9,168 nt of DNA from Campylobacteraceae bacterium (GTDB taxonomy: Bacteria; Campylobacterota; Campylobacteria; Campylobacterales; Sulfurovaceae). The notes under the pieces are model-generated. The model was given only the letters and a program-made list of their open reading frames with translations. It did no database searches and had not been told where the DNA came from. This document shows positions 1-6,484 of this stretch, one piece after another. The stretch lies in the NCBI GenBank assembly GCA_026995985.1, contig JALWNF010000255.1:1-9168 (forward strand), given 5' to 3'. Every line of letters starts with the position of its first letter. The stretch's first letter is position 1. Position numbers and translations under genes: made by a program.

Positions 1-373
1 ACTTTCCATCTTCATAGAGTAGATTCATACTCGCCCCATCAAACTTTGGCTCACAAAAGTACTCAACCTCCCCTACATTTTTTACAACCCTATCTAGCCA
101 CTCTTGAACCTCATCTTTAGTAAATACGTCCTCCATACTCCACATTCTTTTTATATGTTTGGCTTTAGAGAACTCATCACGTACCACTCCACCAACTCGC
201 TTTGTTGGTGAGTCCTCTGCTACATCGTTAGGGTTGACTTTTTCATAATCTAACACCTCATGGTAGAGTCTATCATACTCCTCATCTGTTGCTATTGGGT
301 TGTCCTCTACATAGTAGGCGTAAGCCCATTTTTTTAGGGTTTCTACTTTTTTTTGGTACTCTTTATTTGTCAT
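1..373 (-). CDS. ligA: NAD-dependent DNA ligase LigA, N-terminal 124 residues (cut by left edge)
   Basis: LigA seals nicks in duplex DNA during replication and repair, using NAD+ as AMP donor. Only the N-terminus is visible. Residues 1-60 match the NMN-binding Ia region, with paired aromatics Y20-Y21, the DEEYDRLY segment at 30-37 and SPTKRVGG at 55-62. The adenylation domain begins with MWSMEDVF (77-84) and contains EPKFDGAS (108-115), where K110 is the expected AMP-accepting lysine. The ATG at 371-373 is preceded by GGAG (380-383) at 6 bases, and this ATG lies inside the last codons of fic, giving an 11-base overlap and probable translational coupling. The first 60 bases are about 40% GC by my count, against about 28% in a comparable stretch of fic. 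The remaining adenylation, OB, zinc-finger, HhH and BRCT regions lie outside the window. Identification is firm. Confidence 0.95.
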   Translation of the reverse strand, partial: MTNKEYQKKVETLKKWAYAYYVEDNPIATDEEYDRLYHEVLDYEKVNPNDVAEDSPTKRVGGVVRDEFSKAKHIKRMWSMEDVFTKDEVQEWLDRVVKNVGEVEYFCEPKFDGASMNLLYEDGK

Positions 374-1373
374 TCACTTCTCCACTATTTTTAATCTCTA
401 TAATTTTCCAATACCCACTCTTTGAACTACCAACTCTTACTACTCTCTTTTCACTTTTAAGTTTAGCTATATCTCTTTTTATAGTTTTATCTGTTACACC
501 TAACTTATCTGCTAACTCTAATGCTGTTATATTTTTATCTTTTTTCATTAAATTTACTATTTTATCTAACCGTTTTAAAGGGACATTTTTAGTGACATTC
601 TTAGGGACATTATCTTTTTTTACTTCTATAAGTGTTTTTAAAATAATTTCAAGCATAAACTCAACAAAAGGTGTACTCTCGCCAATACTTCCTGCCTCTT
701 CTAAAGCCTTATAGTACCTCTCTTGGTTATCTCTAACAACACTTTCAATAGGCATAGCACCAAATATACTCTTATATCTATTTAAAATCACACTCTGCCA
801 AAGTCTTCCAACTCTACCATTCCCATCACTAAAAGGGTGTATAAACTCAAACTCATAGTGAAATACACAACTTACAACAAGCAGATGGTCATCTGTATGC
901 TCTAACCAGTCAAATAAATCTTTCATCAGTTGTGGAACCATATTTGGAGGTGGGGCAACATGGGTTACACCATCTTCTCCACCAACACCTACATTTGTCT
1001 GTCTATAGTTTCCTGCATTGTTTAAGATATTTTGCATTAAAAATTTATGTGCAAGAAGTAAATCTTTCTCATTTTTATAATCATACTTCTCCAAATAATT
1101 ATAAGCTTCTATAGCACCTTTTACCTCTTCTATCTCTCTAACTGTTCCAAGTACTATTTTACCATTAACTACATTGGTCACTTTCTCTTCTGTAAAACTG
1201 TTACCCTCTATCTGCAAAGTCCCTGTAATAGATTTAATTCTATTTTTTTTACGAAGTTTTGGTGTAGCTAACTCTTTTTTAATATGATTTAACTCACTAA
1301 CAAGCTCAACAATATCACTAACAGTTTTTAAAATTTTATTGGTTATGGTATATGGTGGCTTATAACTACTCAA
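363..1373 (-). CDS. fic: Class II Fic-domain protein (predicted AMPylator) with C-terminal winged helix
   Basis: A 336-residue Fic/DOC protein expected to transfer a nucleotide, usually AMP from ATP, to a hydroxyl side chain of a target protein; the target is unknown. Seen: an N-terminal Fic_N-type region containing TLQIEGN (52-58), which fits the class II inhibitory pattern [S/T]xxxE[G/N] with E56 as the blocking glutamate; a flap region around NYRQTNVGVGG (122-132); and a complete active-site motif HPFSDGNGRVGR (179-190) with catalytic H179. A 4-residue repeat linker (255-266) leads to a winged helix (about 267-324, recognition segment near DKTIKRDIAKL). The Fic core plus winged helix resembles Shewanella SoFic. 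The start is TTG (1371-1373) with GGAG at 1384-1387; the next in-frame Met is residue 113, inside the fold. The gene is complete and apparently active, overlaps ligA and diverges from glnD. Because the inhibitory motif is in cis, no separate antitoxin is needed. Confidence 0.92.
   Translation of the reverse strand: MSSYKPPYTITNKILKTVSDIVELVSELNHIKKELATPKLRKKNRIKSITGTLQIEGNSFTEEKVTNVVNGKIVLGTVREIEEVKGAIEAYNYLEKYDYKNEKDLLLAHKFLMQNILNNAGNYRQTNVGVGGEDGVTHVAPPPNMVPQLMKDLFDWLEHTDDHLLVVSCVFHYEFEFIHPFSDGNGRVGRLWQSVILNRYKSIFGAMPIESVVRDNQERYYKALEEAGSIGESTPFVEFMLEIILKTLIEVKKDNVPKNVTKNVPLKRLDKIVNLMKKDKNITALELADKLGVTDKTIKRDIAKLKSEKRVVRVGSSKSGYWKIIEIKNSGEVNDK
374..383 (-). promoter_or_regulatory. ligA ribosome-binding site embedded in fic C-terminal codons
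   Basis: GGAG at 380-383 followed by a 6-base spacer precedes the ligA ATG. The same bases encode the Ser-Gly-Glu-Val tail of Fic, so ribosomes ending fic sit directly over the ligA start. This decides the ligA start codon. Confidence 0.8.
576..611 (-). repeat. 12-base tandem repeat, three copies, in the fic linker
   Basis: Read on the minus strand, three 12-base units begin AATGTCCCTAAG, AATGTCACTAAA and AATGTCCCTTTA, encoding NVPK, NVTK and NVPL (Fic residues 255-266). They form the linker between the Fic core and the winged helix. Repeats of this kind recur in linkers of winged-helix-bearing bacterial proteins, to my knowledge; a change in copy number would keep the reading frame. Confidence 0.75.
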
Positions 1374-1392
1374 AATATATTGTCTCCAATTT

Positions 1393-1412
1393 TATATAGC
1401 AACATTTTACCA
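1393..1412 (-). promoter_or_regulatory. Candidate fic promoter(s), extended -10
   Basis: Two extended -10 (TGnTAnnnT-like) elements lie upstream of fic on the minus strand: TGGTAAAAT at 1404-1412 and TGCTATATA at 1393-1401. The first would start transcription near 1397 and leave a leader of about 24 bases that includes GGAG (1384-1387). The second would start so close to the GGAG that it may lose it. No -35 match is evident. The upstream side overlaps the presumed glnD promoter. Confidence 0.45.
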
Positions 1413-1421
1413 TTTAATCGC

Positions 1422-1427
1422 TATGAT
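1422..1427 (+). promoter_or_regulatory. Candidate glnD -10 box, 5 bases before the ATG
   Basis: TATGAT is one base from the TATAAT consensus. Its end is 5 bases from the glnD ATG at 1433, so a start of transcription at the usual distance would fall at or beside the A of the ATG. No GGAG/AGGA-like site precedes the ATG, which fits a leaderless message. This is an inference from one short motif; a more upstream TA-rich box near 1392-1398 is the alternative. Confidence 0.4.
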
Positions 1428-1432
1428 AACGC

Positions 1433-3880
1433 ATGGAAGATATAAAAACAAAAATAGAAACCCTACTTTATAAAGATGCACCAGATTTTGAAATTTCAAA
1501 ACTGCTTAAACAGGATATTAAAGAGTATTTTGGAACGCTAGAGGAGAGCTTTGCCCAAAACAATGGAAAAAACTTCTTAGTTAAACATACACGTAAAATT
1601 GATAGTATATTACAGATTGCCTACCAGGTTGCTATGCGTTCTATGTTTGGAACATATATGCCACTTAAGAGTACCCTACCCATTACCCTACTTGCTCTTG
1701 GCTCTTATGGGCGTGAACAGCTCTGTGTCTACTCTGACATCGACCTAATGATAGTCTACAAAGAGACCCCAGGCTACAACACAAAAGAGATGATAGAGAA
1801 GATTCTCTATATACTTTGGGACGCTGGGCTAAAGCTTGGTCATCGTGTCCATGAACTCTCTGAGCTATTTGAAGTCTCTAAAACAGATATTACCATTAAG
1901 ACATCTATATTAGAGTCACGCTTTATTGAGGGTTCTAAACAGCTTTGGAGTCAAACTCAAAATGAGCTAAATCGAATTAGAAAAGATGACCCACAAGGGT
2001 TTATTATAGCAAAAATAGAAGAGATGAATGAGCTACATAAAAGATACCCTCTAACTATGGAGCCTAATCTAAAAGAGGGAGATGGTGGATTTAGAAATGC
2101 CAACTTAGTCTATTGGATTGGAAATGTTCTCTATAATATCAATAGTATTGCTGACCTTGAAGGTAAAATTATTGCGAAACATGAGTATGAAGAGTTTAAA
2201 GAGGCTCTCTATTTTCTATTTAAAGTTCGCTCTGCACTCCATTTAGCAACAAGAAAAAAAGAGGATAGATTACGTCTTGAACTTATTCCTTATGTTGCTA
2301 AATATTTAGGTTATGATACACCTAAAAAACATATTCAACTCTCTCGTAAAGTAATCTCTTATCTAAAGACTATTAAACTATATACTACTATTTGGATAGA
2401 TGAGCTTAGCAACTACTTTGACAAAGATAAGATGTTAACACCAAAACCAAATAGCTCTTTTTATGAGCTATTAGAACAACTTACAAAAGCTAAACCTAAA
2501 CAGTTTCCTGTCCACCCAACTTTTTTAAAAGCACTCAGCTCTTGCTATAGGGATATTGAAGTAAAAGAGAATGTCTATAATATTATCTATAAAATACTTC
2601 AACAAAAACAGAGTCATTTTATCTTAAAGACACTTATTAATACTAAACTGTTAGGCTACACTATTCCATATATAAAAAAGGTAATCGACTTACCACAATT
2701 TGATGGCTATCATCAATACTCAGTAGGAATACATACGGTTAAAGCTGTTGAGGCTTTAGAGAATATAAAAAATCCATATATTGCTAAACTATATGAAAAG
2801 TTAAGTGATAAAGAGAAAGTCTTTATGAAATCTGTTGTTCTTATTCACGATGCAGGAAAAGGTAGAAGAAAGAGACATGAACAGGTAGGAACAGTTCTTT
2901 TTAAAAGTTTTGCAAAAAAATTAAGATTTTCTGAGGAGATGATAAATATAGGAAAGAATCTTATTCTATATCATACACTAATGAGCACTACAGCTCAACA
3001 AGAGGATTTACATTCTGAACAGACTATCTTAAAGTTCTCTTCTCACTTTCAGACACAAAAGGAGCTTGATTATATATATCTCTTAACCTATGCTGACATG
3101 AATGGTGTAGGAACACCTATATATAATGACTTCTCTTCACGACTGCTTCATACACTATACCAACAAGCATCTATTGCTATCTCTAATAAAAAGCTACTTA
3201 AAGAGACTACAAAAAGAGTTAAAAAAGAGCGTCAAATAAAACGTTTAGATAGCTTTAAAGCTCTTCCTAAAAGTTTACAGAAAAAGACTCTTCAGATTAA
3301 TTCTGACTACTTTTTTATAAAAAATACACCTCAAAAAATTATAGATATAGCCCAAAGAGCCTATAGATTAAAAGACTATAGCTATGTTATTAGTAATGAA
3401 AAGTTCTTGACTATTGAGATTTTAAGAAAAAATAATTTTGATGTAAGCTATCTACTATATAAACTCTCTCGATTAGATATTGTACAGATGGATATCTATA
3501 AACTCTTTTTAGGGATTAAGTATTTTCGTCTTGATTTTAATGAAACCATAGATAAAACAGATTGCATTAAACTCGAAGAGCTTATAGTAGAATCTTTAGA
3601 TAAAATACATCAATTAAATATCAAAAAACCTAAGATTTTAAAGAAAAATATTTTTGTAGATTGTGAGCACTCAAAAGAACATGCCATGCTACAACTTAAC
3701 TGCTCTAACCAAAAAGGTCTACTAGCATATATTATAAATCTTTTTGATAATCTAAATATTGATATCTCTTCTGCTAAAATACATACAAAAATGAACAGAG
3801 TCAACGACCTATTTTTAATCGAAAAGAATGGAAACTTTTGTAATAATACTGACTTTATAATAAAAGAATTAACGGAGTAA
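1433..3880 (+). CDS. glnD: [Protein-PII] uridylyltransferase / uridylyl-removing enzyme GlnD
   Basis: GlnD adds UMP to PII proteins when glutamine is low and removes it when glutamine is high, setting nitrogen status. The 815-residue protein is slightly shorter than enterobacterial GlnD (about 890). Seen: a Pol-beta-type nucleotidyltransferase with GSYGRE (90-95) and SDID (101-104); the GlnD-family GDGGFRNANLVYWI segment (216-229); an HD domain with YHQYSVGIH (426-434, ligand H434), HDAGKGR (472-478), H482, YH (513-514) and YAD (553-555); a divergent first ACT domain (about 650-720); and a second ACT domain (about 738-812), the expected glutamine sensor. Both catalytic centres look intact. 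The ATG at 1433 is the only in-frame choice before residue 68, but it lacks a clear ribosome-binding site. The gene is divergent from fic and runs into glmS 6 bases after its stop. No PII gene is visible in this window. Confidence 0.93.
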   Translation: MEDIKTKIETLLYKDAPDFEISKLLKQDIKEYFGTLEESFAQNNGKNFLVKHTRKIDSILQIAYQVAMRSMFGTYMPLKSTLPITLLALGSYGREQLCVYSDIDLMIVYKETPGYNTKEMIEKILYILWDAGLKLGHRVHELSELFEVSKTDITIKTSILESRFIEGSKQLWSQTQNELNRIRKDDPQGFIIAKIEEMNELHKRYPLTMEPNLKEGDGGFRNANLVYWIGNVLYNINSIADLEGKIIAKHEYEEFKEALYFLFKVRSALHLATRKKEDRLRLELIPYVAKYLGYDTPKKHIQLSRKVISYLKTIKLYTTIWIDELSNYFDKDKMLTPKPNSSFYELLEQLTKAKPKQFPVHPTFLKALSSCYRDIEVKENVYNIIYKILQQKQSHFILKTLINTKLLGYTIPYIKKVIDLPQFDGYHQYSVGIHTVKAVEALENIKNPYIAKLYEKLSDKEKVFMKSVVLIHDAGKGRRKRHEQVGTVLFKSFAKKLRFSEEMINIGKNLILYHTLMSTTAQQEDLHSEQTILKFSSHFQTQKELDYIYLLTYADMNGVGTPIYNDFSSRLLHTLYQQASIAISNKKLLKETTKRVKKERQIKRLDSFKALPKSLQKKTLQINSDYFFIKNTPQKIIDIAQRAYRLKDYSYVISNEKFLTIEILRKNNFDVSYLLYKLSRLDIVQMDIYKLFLGIKYFRLDFNETIDKTDCIKLEELIVESLDKIHQLNIKKPKILKKNIFVDCEHSKEHAMLQLNCSNQKGLLAYIINLFDNLNIDISSAKIHTKMNRVNDLFLIEKNGNFCNNTDFIIKELTE

Positions 3881-3886
3881 TAACAG
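3874..3886 (+). promoter_or_regulatory. glmS ribosome-binding site overlapping the glnD end
   Basis: GGAG at 3874-3877 lies in the last glnD codons, directly before the last base-pair positions of its TAA stop, and 9 bases before the glmS ATG at 3887. It supports translational coupling of glmS to glnD and leaves no room for a separate glmS promoter in the 6-base gap or for a glmS riboswitch-ribozyme. Confidence 0.75.
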
Positions 3887-5695
3887 ATGTGTGGAATTGT
3901 CGGATATATAGGTTATAAAGAAAAAAAAGAGATTTTACTAGATGGACTACAAGAGTTAGAGTATAGAGGATATGACTCAGCAGGTATTGCTATTATAGAG
4001 AATAGACAACTTAAAAATTTTAAAGCTGTAGGAAAATTACAAAACTTACGAGAGAAGACAAAAGATTATATAAGTGAAGGTTTTGGAGTTGCAATTGGGC
4101 ATACACGCTGGGCGACACATGGGAAACCGACAGAGCTAAATGCTCATCCACATCTTGGAGAGTACTCATTTGTTGTTCATAATGGAATCATAGAGAACTA
4201 TCAAACACTTAAAGAGGAGCTACAAGCAGATGGCATACAATTTTTAAGCCAAACTGATACAGAGACTGTTGTTCATCTTTTTGAAAAAAACTATAATATA
4301 AACAATAATGCATGGAAAGCATTTCAACAAACTATTGAGAGACTAGAGGGTGCTTATGCTATTCTTCTTATAACTGAAGCCCAATCTGATACCATCTTTT
4401 TTGCAAAAAATGGTTCACCACTACTTATTGGATTTGATGGAAAAGATGTCTACTTTGCCTCTTCTGATACACCAATAATTGGTAAAGCAAAAGATGTCTA
4501 CTACCTTGAAGATGGAGAGTTTGGGTATGTTAAAGATGGGGAGGTTAAACTCTTTAATGCAAATGGAATTAAAAACTTTACTAAACAGCCCCTACCAACT
4601 GACAAATCTATGGCACAAAAAGATGGATATCGTTTCTTTATGGAGAAAGAGATTTATGAACAAGCTCAAGTTATGAATGATACTATGATGGGACGTGTTT
4701 TAGATGATAGAGTTGATTTTGAAGAGTTAAATGAAGAGCTTTTTAACAATATAGACAACATAAAAATCTGTGCTTGTGGTACCTCTTATCATGCAGGGTT
4801 AGTAGGCTCATATCTACTTGAAAGGGTCGCAAAGATTCCTTGTCAAGTTGAAATTGCTTCAGAATTTAGATATAAAGAGCCTCTACTTAATGAGAAGACT
4901 CTCTTTATTACTATCTCACAAAGTGGAGAGACAGCAGATACCCTTGAAGCTCTTAAAATGGCAAAACGTGCAGGACTTAAAAGCTTAAGTATATGTAATG
5001 TTGATAACTCCTCTATTGTAAGAGAGAGCAATAGTGCTATCTTAACTCGTGCAGGAATAGAAAAAGGGGTTGCAAGTACAAAAGCTTTTGCTACTCAAAC
5101 CATGGTTCTATGGATGCTTACACTCTATATAGCACAAATTAGAAAAACTATTACTCAAGAGACTATAAATAAAGAGTTAGAGGCGATGAGACATACTCCA
5201 AAAGCTCTACTTGTTGATGATAAACTTCACTCTAAGCTAACACGTCTATCTAAACGCTACTTACATGGACATGGTTTCTTCTTTATTGGTCGTGACATAT
5301 TCTTCCCACTAGCTCTTGAGGGTGCTTTAAAACTAAAAGAGATTTCATACCTACATGCAGAGGGTTACCCAGCAGGAGAGATGAAACATGGACCAATTGC
5401 CCTTGCTGATGCAGAGCTATTTACAGTAGCACTTATGCCAAAAACTGTTCACTACGAAAAAATTAAATCTAATGTAGAGGAGCTTTGTGCTAGAGATGCA
5501 ACTGTTTTAGCTATCTCACCAGAGTACTTTGAACTAGCTGATGACTTTATACAGACAAAGTACGATATACACCCTATGCTAGAGTTTTTTGAGATGATGG
5601 TAATTACACAACTACTTGCACTTGAGATTTCTATTAGATTAGGGAATGATGTAGATATGCCTAAAAACTTAGCTAAGTCTGTAACCGTTGAGTAG
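3887..5695 (+). CDS. glmS: Glutamine--fructose-6-phosphate aminotransferase (isomerizing) GlmS
   Basis: GlmS makes glucosamine-6-phosphate from fructose-6-phosphate and glutamine, the entry step to UDP-GlcNAc for peptidoglycan and lipopolysaccharide, in the cytoplasm. At 602 residues it is full length (E. coli 609). Seen: N-terminal nucleophile C2 in MCGIVGYIG; glutaminase residues in GHTRWATHG (71-79), the oxyanion pair N99-G100 and SQTDTET (121-127); two SIS sugar-binding domains with CGTSYHAG (297-304), SQSGET (345-350) and GVASTKAFATQ (394-404); isomerase residues equivalent to E. coli E488, H504 and K603 at E485, H501 and K597; and the hallmark C-terminus NLAKSVTVE. Second gene of a glnD-glmS pair with its ribosome-binding site inside glnD. 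A strong palindrome follows the stop. No anomaly is seen. Confidence 0.97.
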   Translation: MCGIVGYIGYKEKKEILLDGLQELEYRGYDSAGIAIIENRQLKNFKAVGKLQNLREKTKDYISEGFGVAIGHTRWATHGKPTELNAHPHLGEYSFVVHNGIIENYQTLKEELQADGIQFLSQTDTETVVHLFEKNYNINNNAWKAFQQTIERLEGAYAILLITEAQSDTIFFAKNGSPLLIGFDGKDVYFASSDTPIIGKAKDVYYLEDGEFGYVKDGEVKLFNANGIKNFTKQPLPTDKSMAQKDGYRFFMEKEIYEQAQVMNDTMMGRVLDDRVDFEELNEELFNNIDNIKICACGTSYHAGLVGSYLLERVAKIPCQVEIASEFRYKEPLLNEKTLFITISQSGETADTLEALKMAKRAGLKSLSICNVDNSSIVRESNSAILTRAGIEKGVASTKAFATQTMVLWMLTLYIAQIRKTITQETINKELEAMRHTPKALLVDDKLHSKLTRLSKRYLHGHGFFFIGRDIFFPLALEGALKLKEISYLHAEGYPAGEMKHGPIALADAELFTVALMPKTVHYEKIKSNVEELCARDATVLAISPEYFELADDFIQTKYDIHPMLEFFEMMVITQLLALEISIRLGNDVDMPKNLAKSVTVE

Positions 5696-5700
5696 TTTAA

Positions 5701-5732
5701 CTAAGCAATAAAGCTATAGCTTTATTGCTTGG
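5701..5732. terminator. Long perfect hairpin between convergent glmS and the YfaZ-like gene
   Basis: Bases 5703-5730 form a 28-base perfect palindrome (12-base arm AAGCAATAAAGC, TATA centre). It extends outward by a T-G wobble and a C-G pair to 5701-5732. It begins 6 bases after the glmS stop and lies about 20 bases past the stop of the opposing gene, so it could end transcription both ways. Neither flank has a T run directly after the stem: a run of six T on the minus strand lies before the hairpin, not after. It is therefore not a textbook intrinsic terminator; it could instead protect 3' ends. Confidence 0.6.
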
Positions 5733-5751
5733 TATAGGAGTTAAAAAAGGA

Positions 5752-6351
5752 TTAGTAAGTAAACTTAAACCCACCATAAAACCCTGTATTAAATAGACTA
5801 TTTGAAACTCCATTATATAGTGTCGTAATATTTCTATACCCTGCATATAGACTCACATTTTTAATCACTTCAAGTTCTGCATTTACTCTAAACTCTGTAT
5901 ACTCTTCTGAATCTCCAAATGCTAAAACTTTTGGAGCATAAAGTAGTCTTCCTTCCAATGCTACAGGAGGGATATTGTATAGAAGAGGAGGAAAATTATA
6001 TCTAACCTTAGCCATAAGTGGTAGAGCTGTAAAATCATTATTTGTTGCACCATTATTTCCAACCTCTGCCCAAATAAACTTTACACCAAAAGATGCCTCA
6101 ACCCCCTCTAAGGCTTCTACTCTATTTGTTGCTAAAATACCAGCACCAATTAACTTTGCATTTTCATCATCATATAAAAAGTTTGCATCTGCTTGATAGA
6201 TAGCACTACTTGTTTGAAGTGCAGCTAAGTTTCTAGAATCAAGAACTCCTGTTATCTCTAAATCTTTTTCATTTATATTTAATCCTACTCCACTTTCAGC
6301 AAATAACAAAGATGATATACAAAGTATTACAAATGCTATTTTTTTAAACAT
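5752..6351 (-). CDS. Predicted outer-membrane beta-barrel protein, YfaZ-like
   Basis: A 199-residue protein with a clear signal peptide: positive MFKK start, hydrophobic core to about residue 17, probable cut after LLFA (residue 18) before ESG. The mature part alternates polar and hydrophobic residues as expected for outer-membrane strands, is rich in glycine and aromatic residues, and ends in GFKFTY with a C-terminal aromatic as used for insertion by the BAM machinery. The segment LYAPKVLAFGDSEEYTEFRV (137-156), followed by NVSLYAGYRNI, resembles the YfaZ family from memory, whose function is not established. Start: ATG 6349-6351 with GGAG (6359-6362) at 7 bases. Convergent with glmS, divergent from the cytochrome gene. 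The barrel call is strong, the family call moderate. Confidence 0.8.
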   Translation of the reverse strand: MFKKIAFVILCISSLLFAESGVGLNINEKDLEITGVLDSRNLAALQTSSAIYQADANFLYDDENAKLIGAGILATNRVEALEGVEASFGVKFIWAEVGNNGATNNDFTALPLMAKVRYNFPPLLYNIPPVALEGRLLYAPKVLAFGDSEEYTEFRVNAELEVIKNVSLYAGYRNITTLYNGVSNSLFNTGFYGGFKFTY

Positions 6352-6380
6352 ATTAAATCTCCATTGTTAAAATTTTACTT

Positions 6381-6389
6381 ATTATAACA
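6381..6389 (-). promoter_or_regulatory. Extended -10 promoter of the YfaZ-like gene
   Basis: TGTTATAAT on the minus strand (6389 to 6381) is a perfect TATAAT with an extended TGn. It predicts a start near 6374 and a leader of about 22 bases containing the GGAG site. No clear -35 box is seen. Confidence 0.65.
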
Positions 6390-6449
6390 TAACTAAAAGA
6401 AATAAAAAAAGAACATAAAACTTTTTACATTTTTTATACAAAATTACTA

Positions 6450-6455
6450 TATAAT
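6450..6455 (+). promoter_or_regulatory. -10 box of the cytochrome c gene
   Basis: TATAAT at 6450-6455 in an AT-rich spacer predicts a start near 6462 and a short leader containing AGGAG (6474-6478), 6 bases before the ATG at 6485. There is no good -35 hexamer at the usual spacing. Confidence 0.6.
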
Positions 6456-6484
6456 TAGTTAATTAATAGACTTAGGAGTTTTCC

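Noticed and set aside
289..714. Plus-strand open frame of 141 codons opposite the fic 3' end
   Set aside because: It lies antisense to a well-supported Fic protein, its translation is low-complexity Leu/Phe/Ser-rich as expected from the reverse of an AT-rich gene, and it has no good start context.
363..1373. Fic as half of a toxin-antitoxin pair
   Set aside because: No small antitoxin frame lies upstream or downstream; the partner genes are glnD and ligA, and the inhibitory motif is already inside the Fic protein.
1379..1390. Small hairpin ATTG-GAGA-CAAT around the fic ribosome-binding site
   Set aside because: Only 4 AT-rich pairs with no extension of the stem; too weak to claim as a thermosensor or regulator.
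3881..3886. Possible glmS ribozyme or riboswitch upstream of glmS
   Set aside because: Only 6 bases separate glnD and glmS, and glnD coding sequence runs up to them; there is no room for the ribozyme, which is known mainly from Gram-positive bacteria.
932..5031. Short open frames at 932-1114 (+), 3610-3804 (-), 4479-4676 (+) and 4843-5031 (-)
   Set aside because: All lie inside fic, glnD or glmS in other frames, encode no recognisable protein and are shadows of the real genes.
5975..6196. Plus-strand open frame of 73 codons opposite the YfaZ-like gene
   Set aside because: Antisense to a gene with a signal peptide, barrel pattern, ribosome-binding site and promoter; no independent support.
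6352..6484. Possible small RNA or operator in the largest intergenic gap
   Set aside because: The gap is explained by two divergent promoters and leaders; the TTAATTAA palindrome near 6459-6466 is expected by chance in such AT-rich sequence.
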